DNA of 36,288 bases, taken from contig JAKPBN010000428.1 in assembly GCA_029778945.1 (NCBI GenBank), forward strand, positions 1 to 36,288. Direction: 5' to 3'. Each line of letters starts with the position of its first letter. Position 1 is the stretch's first letter. The DNA comes from Spirochaetota bacterium. Lineage in GTDB: Bacteria > Spirochaetota > Spirochaetia > Treponematales > Rectinemataceae. The notes below the pieces were generated by a model. That model did no database searches and was not told the origin of the DNA. It saw only the letters and a list, made by a program, of their open reading frames with translations. Shown here piece after piece: positions 1-7,020 of this stretch. Made by a program: the position numbers and the translations under genes.

Positions 1-91
1 CCTGACCCCGGACTAGGGGGGAGAGGTCGGCTATGGCCAGGGCCACGGGCAGGTGTTTGAGGATCAGTTTTTCCTGGATGCTCGTTTCCAC
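1..91 (-). CDS. Partial hypothetical protein, N-terminus only (cut by window start)
   Basis: Reading leftwards from a GTG at 91, the frame stays open for 30 codons to the window edge. The product begins VETSIQEKLILKHLPVALAI (initiator read as Met in the cell). An AGAGGGG ribosome-binding sequence lies just upstream. A second in-frame GTG at 118 directly follows a TAA stop, but it would fall upstream of the start site expected from the promoter candidate at 121-149, so 91 is preferred. The stretch is too short to assign to a family. It would be divergent from the MCP-like operon at 332. Confidence 0.4.
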   Translation of the reverse strand, partial: METSIQEKLILKHLPVALAIADLSPLVRGQ

Positions 92-120
92 CGCCCCTCT
101 TTTTAGCGCGCTTGGCACTT

Positions 121-149
121 ATGATAAAACTTTCCAGCCCGGCTTTCCA
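121..149 (-). promoter_or_regulatory. Candidate sigma-70 promoter for the truncated minus-strand gene
   Basis: On the minus strand, TGGAAA (-35, four of six matches) is followed after 17 nt by TATCAT (-10, five of six matches). It ends 30 nt before the GTG at 91. It is one of the few AT-rich spots in the region. Assigned by eye only. Confidence 0.35.
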
Positions 150-256
150 GGCCCTTTTGGAGAAATTTGGGGTATTGTCCCCTCCATACGGGGATCCGGG
201 CTATTCCCAAGGCCGAGCGGGGCCTCGGGGGGAGCGAATTAGCGAGTTGCGCGATA

Positions 257-284
257 TTGAAGCGGAGAAATTCCAAAAGATAAA
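257..284 (+). promoter_or_regulatory. Candidate sigma-70 promoter for the MCP-like/CheY/CheC operon
   Basis: TTGAAG at 257-262 and GATAAA at 279-284 are separated by 16 nt, each matching four of six consensus bases. They sit in an A-rich patch inside GC-rich DNA, about 50 nt upstream of the first gene of the plus-strand operon. I see no sigma-28-like element here. The rest of 92-331 holds no convincing gene. Confidence 0.35.
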
Positions 285-331
285 AAAGTGCCAATCTTGC
301 AAGACGGTCCGAACCCGAATATGCTTGGAGC

Positions 332-1597
332 ATGGCATTCTTGCTGCGTCGGAAAGGGGATAACTCTGCCCAGGACCCTAGAGTGGGGACAGAGCCCGGG
401 TCCGAGACCCCCCTCCATAAGGCCCTTGCCCGCCTGGGGGGAGCCACCACGGCCTTTCTCGCTGCCTCCGGAACCCCGGTCCCCGCCGCGGCCGCCGCGG
501 CCGCCGCGGCCCTGACCCGCCAGGGCGGGGCCACGCCGGCTACGCGGGCCACGGGGACAGAGCTCGAGGGCCTGGTTCTTGCCCTTGCCGAGGCCCTTGA
601 GTCCGCGAGGCGGGAGGCCGAGGCGAGGAAGGCCGAGGCCCAGGCCGAGGCCACGGCCCAGGCGATAGCCTTAGTGGACTCCCGGGCTATCCTCCCCATG
701 GCGGAGTCCATCTTCCGCCGGGTCCCCTACGTGACCGAGGAGGCCACGGTCGAGCTCATCACCCGCTTTGAGGCCGTCCAGGCCCAGTCCGCCACGGCGG
801 CGCGGGCGGCCCGGGAGATCATCAGCCGCCTCGAGGGCGGGGACAGGGCCTCGGCCTCGGCCTCGGCGGTGGCGGCCTCCACCAGGGAGGCTATCCGCAA
901 GGAGAGGGGGGCTGTGGGCGGCATTGTGACCAACAACCGGCACAATGCCCGCAAGCTCCAGGAGATGGGCAAGGAGCTCGAGACCGGCATCGTCGTCGTC
1001 AAGGAGATCGAGGAGATCAACGAGCGCTCGAGGCTGATAGCCTTTAACATGGCCGTCGAGGCCGCCCGGATGGGCGAGCGCGGCCAGGGGGTGAGGGTCA
1101 TAGTCAACGAGCTGCGGTCCCTCAACGACCGGACGGCCCAGTTCTCCAAGGAGATCGTGGGCCTCCTCTCCCGCTTCAAGGACTACAGCTCCGAGCTGAT
1201 CCTCGAGATTGCCGACCATGCGGAGCGGCTCAACGGCGAGGTGATGGACGGGATGGACGCGGCCGAGGCCGCGATGGAGTCCCTAATCAGCTCGGCCTCG
1301 GAGACCGAGAGGCTCTCCTCGGGCATAGCGGCGTCCTCCGTCGAGGTCCAGTCCAACCTGGACACGGTCCTCGAGGCCCTCCAGTTCCAGGACATAACCC
1401 GGCAGATGATCGAGGGGGGCCTGGCTATCCTGGCCAGGGCCAGGGACCTGGCCGCAAAGGGCGCCCTCCTCGCGGAGGGCCTTGGAGCCCAGGATGGCCG
1501 GGAGGCCCGGGCCCGGTTCGAGGCCTACCGGAACGAGTTTATTTCCCAAGCCAAGACCAAGGACGAGAAGACAGCGATACTGGAGGTAAAGCCATGA
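332..1597 (+). CDS. Soluble methyl-accepting chemotaxis-like signalling protein
   Basis: This is a cytoplasmic MCP-type signalling protein of 421 residues. Residues about 222-275 form the conserved MCP hairpin (INERSRLIAFNMAVEAARMG, then GERGQG and VNELRSL), the tip that contacts CheA and CheW. A QFQDITRQ element follows at 351-358, as is common in MCP-like proteins without a sensor. No transmembrane segment or recognisable ligand domain is present. The N-terminus holds an alanine run (52-60) and long Ala/Glu/Arg-rich helices suited to coiled coil. The start is uncertain: ATG 332 has GGAG only one base away, while an in-frame TTG at 341 has GGAG ten bases away. It overlaps the next gene, a CheY, by ATGA, so the two are translationally coupled. 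It may feed the CheYs and kinase of its own operon rather than the main CheA; that is inference. Confidence 0.8.
   Translation: MAFLLRRKGDNSAQDPRVGTEPGSETPLHKALARLGGATTAFLAASGTPVPAAAAAAAAALTRQGGATPATRATGTELEGLVLALAEALESARREAEARKAEAQAEATAQAIALVDSRAILPMAESIFRRVPYVTEEATVELITRFEAVQAQSATAARAAREIISRLEGGDRASASASAVAASTREAIRKERGAVGGIVTNNRHNARKLQEMGKELETGIVVVKEIEEINERSRLIAFNMAVEAARMGERGQGVRVIVNELRSLNDRTAQFSKEIVGLLSRFKDYSSELILEIADHAERLNGEVMDGMDAAEAAMESLISSASETERLSSGIAASSVEVQSNLDTVLEALQFQDITRQMIEGGLAILARARDLAAKGALLAEGLGAQDGREARARFEAYRNEFISQAKTKDEKTAILEVKP
485..511 (+). repeat. Three tandem copies of a 9-bp GC-only repeat
   Basis: The 9-mer GCCGCGGCC occurs three times head to tail within the MCP-like gene. 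Each unit encodes three alanines, giving the Ala run at residues 52-60. The unit is itself palindromic, so the array contains overlapping palindromes. It may be prone to slippage in whole-codon steps, which would change alanine-run length without a frameshift. Confidence 0.85.
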
Positions 1598-1956
1598 ATG
1601 TGCTCGTAGTGGACGACTCATCGACCATGCGCAAGATCATTGGCCTGGCCCTGGGCGGGGCGGGGCATACGTATAAAGAGGCTGAGAACGGCCGGGTCGG
1701 CCTGGCCAAGGCCCGGGAGGACAAGTTCGAGTGCATCGTCCTCGACGTCAACATGCCGGAGATGAACGGCATAGAATTTCTTAGGGAGAGGTCGAAGGAT
1801 CCGGCCCTCTCCAAGGTGCCGGTGATCGTGCTCACCACCCAGGACGAGGAGGCCCTTAAGGCCGAGGCCCTGGGCCTGGGGGCCAATTCCTTCCTCGTGA
1901 AGCCCTTCCAGAAAGAGGTCCTGGCGCAAACCCTGGCCTCGGTTGTCCGTTCCTAG
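1594..1956 (+). CDS. cheY: CheY-type single-domain response regulator
   Basis: This stand-alone receiver domain of 120 residues is phosphorylated on aspartate and has no DNA-binding or enzymatic output. The acidic pair is D7-D8, the phospho-acceptor is D51 in LDVNMPEMNG, the switch threonine is T81 and the conserved lysine is K103 before Pro-Phe. F100 occupies the position of the aromatic switch residue (Tyr106 in E. coli CheY), so of the three CheYs in this window it looks most like a motor-binding CheY. GGAGG lies 7 nt before the ATG, and the ATG overlaps the TGA of the MCP-like gene. The next receiver begins 11 nt downstream. Confidence 0.93.
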   Translation: MNVLVVDDSSTMRKIIGLALGGAGHTYKEAENGRVGLAKAREDKFECIVLDVNMPEMNGIEFLRERSKDPALSKVPVIVLTTQDEEALKAEALGLGANSFLVKPFQKEVLAQTLASVVRS

Positions 1957-1967
1957 GCCTCAGGACT

Positions 1968-2339
1968 ATGGCGAGAATCCTCGTTGTCGACGACTCCCTC
2001 ACATCCCGGGGGATTGCCCTCCGCCTGATCGGCGAGCTCCATGAGGTGACTGTCCTAGGCAGTGGCCCCGAGGCCCTGGCAAGGATCGCCCAGGGTGGAA
2101 TCGACCTGGTCCTCCTAGACCTCCTCATGCCCGGGATGGACGGCCAGACCGTCCTCGCCGAGCTCAAAAAAAGGGGGGAGGGCCTCCCCGTCGTGGTGAT
2201 GACCGCCGACATCCAGGCCTCCACCAGGGAGAGGATCCTGGCCCTGGGGGCCGTGGGCATGGTCAACAAGCCCCTCACCCGGGAAAAGCTCGTGGCCGCC
2301 ATCGACTCGGCCCTGGGGGGATCAAGACTTGACGCCTAA
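1968..2339 (+). CDS. CheY-like receiver protein
   Basis: This second stand-alone receiver domain has 123 residues. It has D8-D9, phospho-acceptor D51 in LLDLLMPGMDG, T79 and K101. Methionine replaces the usual aromatic switch residue, so it may act on a partner other than the flagellar motor, or as a phosphate sink; that is inference. Its 3' end overlaps the TTG start of the CheC-type gene by 11 nt, which suggests coupled synthesis of a receiver with its phosphatase. No output domain follows. Confidence 0.9.
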   Translation: MARILVVDDSLTSRGIALRLIGELHEVTVLGSGPEALARIAQGGIDLVLLDLLMPGMDGQTVLAELKKRGEGLPVVVMTADIQASTRERILALGAVGMVNKPLTREKLVAAIDSALGGSRLDA

Positions 2340-2934
2340 TGATACGGCCTATGAGGCCCTGGCCGAGCTCATCTCCATAGGGGTGGGCCGGGCCGCCGAG
2401 GTGCTCAACTCCATGCTCGGCTCCCATGTCAGGCTCTCTGCCCCTGCCCTGAGGGTCCTCTCCCCGACCGACCTCGCGGGAGCCCTGGCGACCAAGGGCG
2501 AGGGGAGCCTCTCCGCGGTGGAGATGGACTTTTCCGGCGAGTTCTCCGGCAGCGCCGAGCTTGTCTTCGCCTCCCAGGATGCGGGCAAGCTCGTGGACTG
2601 CATCACTGCGGGCATTGTCCTTCCCGGGGGGGAGGACCGGGAGTCCATCCGGGCCGGTACCCTCTGCGAGGTGGGGAACATAGTCATCAACGCGATCCTG
2701 GGGACCATAGCCAACGAGATCCACGCCGAGCTCCAATACTCGGTGCCCATCTACCTCCAGGGCCGGCCCGAGGCCCTCCTCCGGGACGCCTCCATCGGGG
2801 CCGGGGTGATCCTCCTCGTGAACACCCGTTTCCAGGTGGAGTCCATCGAGGTCGACGGGGACATTGTCGTCTTCCTCTCCCTGGAGTCCTTTGGCAACCT
2901 CGAGGCGGCCCTTGGCTGCTTTATCAATGGCTAG
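2329..2934 (+). CDS. cheC: CheC-type CheY-P phosphatase
   Basis: The product has 201 residues, close to the usual CheC length. CheC proteins dephosphorylate CheY-P and, in Bacillus and Thermotoga, bind CheD. The family's duplicated helix motif is visible twice: SIGVGRAAEVLNSML near residues 16-30, and CEVGNIVINAILG near 113-125, where E114, N117 and N121 match the catalytic E-x-x-N pattern. The start is TTG at 2329 with a G-rich ribosome-binding sequence 8 nt upstream. It overlaps the preceding receiver and the following histidine kinase. A cheD lies in the opposing operon, so a CheC-CheD partnership is possible. CheX is the alternative family, but the two motif copies and length favour CheC. 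Confidence 0.82.
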   Translation: MTPNDTAYEALAELISIGVGRAAEVLNSMLGSHVRLSAPALRVLSPTDLAGALATKGEGSLSAVEMDFSGEFSGSAELVFASQDAGKLVDCITAGIVLPGGEDRESIRAGTLCEVGNIVINAILGTIANEIHAELQYSVPIYLQGRPEALLRDASIGAGVILLVNTRFQVESIEVDGDIVVFLSLESFGNLEAALGCFING

Positions 2935-4006
2935 CGAGGTCCTGGCCGAGGCCCCCATCCTCGAGCGCCTTCCGGTGGGCATCTTTACCGTGGACCGGGA
3001 CTGGATCATCCGCCTCTGGAACAGGACCATGGCCGATTGGACGGGGATCCAGCCCGAGGCCGCCCTTGGGAGGGCCTTGGGCGCCGTCCTACCCCATTTC
3101 TCCGAGCGCCGCTACCTGTCCCGCCTGGAGGACCTCATGGAGGGCGGGCCTCCGGTGGTCTTCTCCTACCAGCTCCACGGTGAGCTTTTTCCCGACCGGG
3201 GTGGCAGGGGCCCCCGCAGGGTCAGGTACTGCACGGCCTCCTCCCTGCCCCAGGCGGGCATCCTCTTCGCGGTGGAGGACAGGACCGAGGTGGTAGCCCT
3301 CGTGAGGGAGGCCAGGGCCGAGGTGAGCCGCCGCCTGGCCGTCGAGGAGGAGCTGCGCTCGGCCCTGGCGGCCAAGGAGATGCTCATCCGCGAGGCCAGC
3401 CACAGGGTCAAGAACAACCTGGCCATGGTCGTGAGCCTGATCAACCTCGACTCCGACAAGTCCCAGGATCCCGGAGTCCAGGCTAGCCTGGCCGACCTGG
3501 CCTCCCGGATCGACACCATCGCCCTCATCCACGAGCTGCTCTACAAGGGGGAGATCGGCGCCCAGGTGGGCCTGGACGCCTATCTTGAAAAGTTGTGCGC
3601 CACCATTGTCGAGGCATTTTCAGGCGAGGGCCTCGAGGTGGGCCTGAGGACCCGGCTTGAGCCGGCCTTCCTCGACCTGGACTCCACCCTTTATGTGGGG
3701 ATGATCACCTCTGAGCTTCTCACCAATTGCCTCAAGTATGGCCGCCAGCCCGGCAGGGCCCTCAGCCTGGAGGTCAGCCTCCAGAGAAAGGCCGACGAGG
3801 CCTGCCTGGAGCTCCTGGTCGCCGACAACGGGCCGGGCTTTCCCGGGGAGGAACTGCCCTCCTCGGGCTCCCTGGGCTGGAGCCTTGTGACCATGCTGGT
3901 GGGCGAGCTGGGCGGCCGGATCGAGGTCCTGCCCGGCCCCGGGGCGGCCACGCGCATCCACCTGCCCGAGCGGCGGAAAGAGGCCCTCTCCCCTCAGTAC
4001 CGGTAG
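2927..4006 (+). CDS. PAS-domain HisKA_2-type sensor histidine kinase
   Basis: This cytoplasmic sensor kinase has 359 residues. A PAS-type sensor domain spans about residues 9-122 (it begins ILERLPVGIFTVDRDWIIRL). A short linker helix leads to the HisKA_2 phospho-acceptor helix with H159 in EASHRVKNNLAMV. The HATPase domain has an N-box around N267 (SELLTNCLKYG) and DNGPGFPG near 300. No transmembrane segment is present, so the signal is internal. The ATG at 2927 was chosen because it overlaps the cheC stop by 8 nt and begins just before the PAS domain; the frame is open 63 nt further upstream. It is the last gene of its operon, and its stop overlaps the convergent cheX stop by 13 nt. Its targets are probably the two receivers of the same operon. 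Confidence 0.88.
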   Translation: MASEVLAEAPILERLPVGIFTVDRDWIIRLWNRTMADWTGIQPEAALGRALGAVLPHFSERRYLSRLEDLMEGGPPVVFSYQLHGELFPDRGGRGPRRVRYCTASSLPQAGILFAVEDRTEVVALVREARAEVSRRLAVEEELRSALAAKEMLIREASHRVKNNLAMVVSLINLDSDKSQDPGVQASLADLASRIDTIALIHELLYKGEIGAQVGLDAYLEKLCATIVEAFSGEGLEVGLRTRLEPAFLDLDSTLYVGMITSELLTNCLKYGRQPGRALSLEVSLQRKADEACLELLVADNGPGFPGEELPSSGSLGWSLVTMLVGELGGRIEVLPGPGAATRIHLPERRKEALSPQYR

Positions 4007-4464
4007 CGCACCGAAGAGAGGGAAATCTCCAGGGGATCCCCTTCGACGTCGAGGCCTATGGCCACGATGGTCTGGCCCTCCTCGCCCTCGTTGAAGTAGA
4101 GGAAGCGGGGGAGCTCGAGCTTGACTTCCTTCCCGGGCCCAAAATAGTCGGTCAGGAACTTGCCCGTGGTGATGTTGAGGATCTCCAGGAGGGCGTCATC
4201 CTGGCTGGAGCCGCCCCCGGCCTCCTCGTCGGGAAAGAGGATCCGCGCCACCTTGAGGCGGAAGGACTCCGGGGCCCGGATCTCCACCCGGCAGGACGCG
4301 GGCTTGAGGGCGTCTATCGCGGCCCGGGAGTCAGTCCCCCCGGCGGGCGGGGGCGGGGCCCCCGGGAGGGCCTGGGCATCCAGGAAGGCCATGTCGGCGA
4401 GGGTCGTGATCACGGCCTCCCTCAGGATCGTGGCCGCCCGGCCTAGGTCAAATCCCTCATTCAT
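3994..4464 (-). CDS. cheX: CheX-type CheY-P phosphatase
   Basis: This product of 156 residues resembles the CheX branch of the CheC/CheX/FliY phosphatases. It has one catalytic helix motif, LLEILNITTGKFL, giving the E-x-x-N pair. CheX is the main CheY-P phosphatase in spirochaetes studied so far. The start at 4464 overlaps the stop of the upstream cheY by ATGA, so receiver and phosphatase are coupled. The N-terminal half holds a proline-glycine-rich loop (PGAPPPPAGG). It is the last gene of the minus-strand chemotaxis operon, and its stop overlaps the convergent kinase stop. The family call rests on the motif, size and position; overall similarity to classical CheX is modest by eye. Confidence 0.78.
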   Translation of the reverse strand: MNEGFDLGRAATILREAVITTLADMAFLDAQALPGAPPPPAGGTDSRAAIDALKPASCRVEIRAPESFRLKVARILFPDEEAGGGSSQDDALLEILNITTGKFLTDYFGPGKEVKLELPRFLYFNEGEEGQTIVAIGLDVEGDPLEISLSSVRYRY

Positions 4465-4838
4465 GACAGACCTCCAAAGGCGCTGGCCATCTTGGCCGGG
4501 GAGACGGGCTTCTTGACGACCACCGTGGCGCCCAGGGCCAAGAGCTCGGCGTCCATGTCCCCCGAGGCGATGCTCGACACCACGATCATGGGTATGCCGG
4601 CGGTCTGGGGATTGGCCTTGAGGACTCGGATAAAGGTCTGGCCATCCATCTTGGGCATGTTGATGTCCGTGACTATGACCGAGATCCCGCCCTGTTCCTT
4701 CAGGGTGGCCAGGGCGTCTAGGCCGTTTTCCGCGAAGCGGAAGTTGCCTACCTCGACTCCGGCCATCTCGATGCACCGGCGTATGATCATCCGGGAGGTC
4801 GAAGAGTCGTCAACTATCAAAATCTCGCCTACAGGCAT
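4461..4838 (-). CDS. cheY: CheY-type response regulator paired with CheX
   Basis: This single receiver domain of 125 residues has D10-D11, phospho-acceptor D58 in VTDINMPKMDG, and K110 before a proline. Serine (S88) replaces the usual switch threonine and valine replaces the aromatic switch residue, so it differs from textbook motor-binding CheY. AGGAGG lies about 8 nt before the ATG. It overlaps cheX by ATGA and lies 9 nt after cheD. Being coupled to a phosphatase inside the main che operon, it is a likely CheA target. Whether this CheY or the one at 1594 drives the motor cannot be decided from the sequence. Confidence 0.92.
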   Translation of the reverse strand: MPVGEILIVDDSSTSRMIIRRCIEMAGVEVGNFRFAENGLDALATLKEQGGISVIVTDINMPKMDGQTFIRVLKANPQTAGIPMIVVSSIASGDMDAELLALGATVVVKKPVSPAKMASAFGGLS

Positions 4839-4847
4839 CCCATCCTC

Positions 4848-5327
4848 CTAGAGCTCCCAGCTGCGGTTGCCCGACGACAGCATCACCGTCCCGTCCCCCA
4901 CGGACATTGTGACCGTGCGGCTCGAGTCCCCTCCGATGTCCTCGGCCACGGGGCCGAGGGTGGATTTCCAGAGGACGCGCTTGATCGCGAGGACATTGCG
5001 CTTGCCAATATCGAAAAAGGCTGAAGGGTCCATCATCGAGGCGCCCCCGGCCAGCTTGACCCAGATATGGTTCCGGGTGGCGCCCAGGGCCTTCATCTCC
5101 TCGATCATCAGGGGCAGGCCCCGGTCGGCGAACTTGCCCGGATGGGTCTTGGCCATCTGTGCGTCGATCCCCGAGTCGGGGAGGGCCACGTGGATCATCC
5201 CGGCCAGGTGGAGGTGGGTGTCATAGATGATGACGGCCACGCAGGAGCCCAGGGCAAAGGTCTTGATCGTGTCCTGGGGATTGCTGGACACGGCCCAGTC
5301 CCCAATGCCTACAGTCAGGAGGCTCAT
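4848..5327 (-). CDS. cheD: CheD chemoreceptor glutamine deamidase
   Basis: CheD deamidates specific glutamines on chemoreceptors and binds CheC. The protein has 159 residues, normal for the family. The catalytic Cys29 is in TFALGSCVAV, His46 in GMIHVALP, and Thr23 fits the third catalytic position. The downstream segment KFADRGLPLMIEEM and the KLAGGASM glycine-rich loop are also typical. Its ATG overlaps the TGA of cheB, placing the two receptor-modifying enzymes in one coupled unit. The likely substrate is the MCP of the same operon. Confidence 0.95.
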   Translation of the reverse strand: MSLLTVGIGDWAVSSNPQDTIKTFALGSCVAVIIYDTHLHLAGMIHVALPDSGIDAQMAKTHPGKFADRGLPLMIEEMKALGATRNHIWVKLAGGASMMDPSAFFDIGKRNVLAIKRVLWKSTLGPVAEDIGGDSSRTVTMSVGDGTVMLSSGNRSWEL

Positions 5328-6475
5328 GGACCCTTCCTTGCCTTGCGGGCTTCCTTCTCGGCCAGGGCCGCGAGGGCGAGGAGCTCGGTCCCGGCCTTCT
5401 CAAGGCCGAGGAGGCGCTCGGCCGCCCCGTTGCGCCAGGCTTCCTGGGGCATCCCAAAGACGACCGAGCTCGCCTCGTCCTGGGCCAGGCAGCGGGCCCC
5501 GGCCCGGCGCATGGAGAGGAGGCCCGTGGCCCCATCCTTGCCCATGCCCGTCAGAATGAGACCTGCGGCGTGGGGCCCGCAGGTGGCGGCCACGGAGGCG
5601 AAAAGGACATCCACCGAGGGGCGGTGGCCGGATATCTTGGGTCCCGGGAGGCAGCGGACAAAGAAGCCCCGGTTGTCCCGGGACAGCTTGCAGTGGAAGT
5701 CTCCGGGGGCTATGAGGACGAGGCCCCGCTCAAGGCGGTCCCCATCGGCGGCTTCCCTGACCCGGGGGGAGACGGCCCTGTCCAGGGAGGCCGCGAACAT
5801 GGCGGTAAACACCGGGGGCATGTGCTGGACAATCACGGTGGGGGGGCAGTCCTCGGGGAAATCCTCGAGGACCCGGGTGATCGCCGTGGTACCCCCCGTG
5901 GAGGCCCCTATGGCCAGGACAAAGTCCTCGTCGCTCCTGGCCTTGGCCGGCATCTCCTGCCCGGCGGCCTTGGCCGGCCGGGGGGCCTTGGAGAGGCTCC
6001 GGGGCTGGCCGAGCTTGGACAGGTCGGCCCCGGCCGCGGATTTTACCTTTTCCGTGAGGTCGAGGATCATGTCCCGTAGGCCTTCCCGGTCATTGCCCGC
6101 CGGCTTGGCAACCACCTCGAGGGCCCCGGCCTCGAGGGCCTCCATGGCCCGGCGGGAGCCCTCGGCGGTGACGGCGGAGACAATCACCACGGGGAGGGGG
6201 TGCTGGGGCATGAGGCGGAGGAGGAAGTCTATGCCGTCCATCCGGGGCATCTCGACGTCCAGGGTCACCACATCGGGCTCAAGGTTGACGATGGAGTCCC
6301 GGGCCTCCCAGGCATCGGCGGCCTGGCCCACGACCTCGATGGCCGGGTCCAGGGAGAGGCCCCGGACGAGGAGGTCCCTGGCCACGGCCGAGTCATCGAC
6401 GACGAGGACCCGGACTTTCCTGGCCGCCCCAGGAGCCGCCTTGGCCGGGCTGGCGGGGGAGGTCTGGGGGCTCAT
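5324..6475 (-). CDS. cheB: CheB receptor methylesterase/deamidase
   Basis: CheB removes methyl groups added by CheR, giving adaptation. The protein has 383 residues. After a 20-residue Pro/Ala-rich lead it has a receiver domain with D27-D28 and phospho-acceptor D73 (TLDVEMPRMDG). A linker of about 50 residues follows, then the methylesterase domain. The catalytic triad is visible as S192 in IGASTGGT, H218 in VQHMPP and D314 in GMGKDGA. The conserved segment QDEASSVVFGMP follows near the end. It is coupled by ATGA overlaps both to the upstream unknown gene and to cheD downstream. Every key residue is present, so it should be active and controlled by CheA. Confidence 0.96.
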   Translation of the reverse strand: MSPQTSPASPAKAAPGAARKVRVLVVDDSAVARDLLVRGLSLDPAIEVVGQAADAWEARDSIVNLEPDVVTLDVEMPRMDGIDFLLRLMPQHPLPVVIVSAVTAEGSRRAMEALEAGALEVVAKPAGNDREGLRDMILDLTEKVKSAAGADLSKLGQPRSLSKAPRPAKAAGQEMPAKARSDEDFVLAIGASTGGTTAITRVLEDFPEDCPPTVIVQHMPPVFTAMFAASLDRAVSPRVREAADGDRLERGLVLIAPGDFHCKLSRDNRGFFVRCLPGPKISGHRPSVDVLFASVAATCGPHAAGLILTGMGKDGATGLLSMRRAGARCLAQDEASSVVFGMPQEAWRNGAAERLLGLEKAGTELLALAALAEKEARKARKGP

Positions 6476-7017
6476 GGGCGCCGCCTGAGGCGCTTGAAGT
6501 CGCTGCCTTCCTCGAGGACGAGGTCCTCGGCCTCAAAGCGGTAGCGGATAACCAGGTCCTCCCCGGAGACCGCCAATTCCCCCGCGGCCGCGGGGCTGTC
6601 CCCTAGGAAGGAGGAATGGTAGCCGAGCTCGGGCCTGACCCGCAGGAAGCCTCCGGGGAGGATGCCCCAGGACAGGGCCATGCCCATGTGGTAGCGGTAG
6701 GCCATTTCGCCCTCGGGGAGCTCGAGGGGGCCCTCGATGCTCACGCGCTTGACGCAGAGGCCCTCCTTGAAGGAATAGACGGCCTCGTATCGGGCTGCCT
6801 CCAGGATGAGGGCCTTGATGGTCCGGGCGCGGAAGGCCTCGAGGTAGGGCCTAGCTTCGACGCGATGCTCGACCACCTCCCAGTCCCCGTGGAGGCGGCG
6901 GAGCTCGGGACCTGAGAAGGCCGAGGAGAGCTCGTAGGCGCCGTCCCCCGAGCCAAGGGCGCGGGCCAGGGCAGGGGATATCCTGGACTCAGGCCTGTCC
7001 GTTTTTTTACTTGCCAT
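6472..7017 (-). CDS. Conserved-looking unknown protein between ParA and CheB
   Basis: I do not recognise this 181-residue protein. It is charged and cytoplasmic, with no signal peptide or transmembrane segment. The first 25 residues look disordered. The rest alternates charged and hydrophobic positions as expected of a beta-rich fold (for example EAVYSFKEGLCVKRVSIEGP and GEDLVIRYRFEAEDLVLEEG). The start is 3 nt after the ParA stop, and its own stop overlaps the cheB start by ATGA, so it is made together with both. That placement suggests a role in receptor-array function or in the ParA system, for example an adaptor, but the sequence shows no direct proof. Confidence 0.7.
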   Translation of the reverse strand: MASKKTDRPESRISPALARALGSGDGAYELSSAFSGPELRRLHGDWEVVEHRVEARPYLEAFRARTIKALILEAARYEAVYSFKEGLCVKRVSIEGPLELPEGEMAYRYHMGMALSWGILPGGFLRVRPELGYHSSFLGDSPAAAGELAVSGEDLVIRYRFEAEDLVLEEGSDFKRLRRRP

Positions 7018-7020
7018 AGT

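Noticed and set aside
114-130. TGGCAC resembling the -24 half of a sigma-54 promoter
   Set aside because: The required GC at the -12 position is missing at the correct spacing.
5067-6488. A 473-codon plus-strand frame opposite cheD and cheB
   Set aside because: Its Arg/Ser/Pro-rich product and complete overlap with intact cheD and cheB identify it as a GC shadow.
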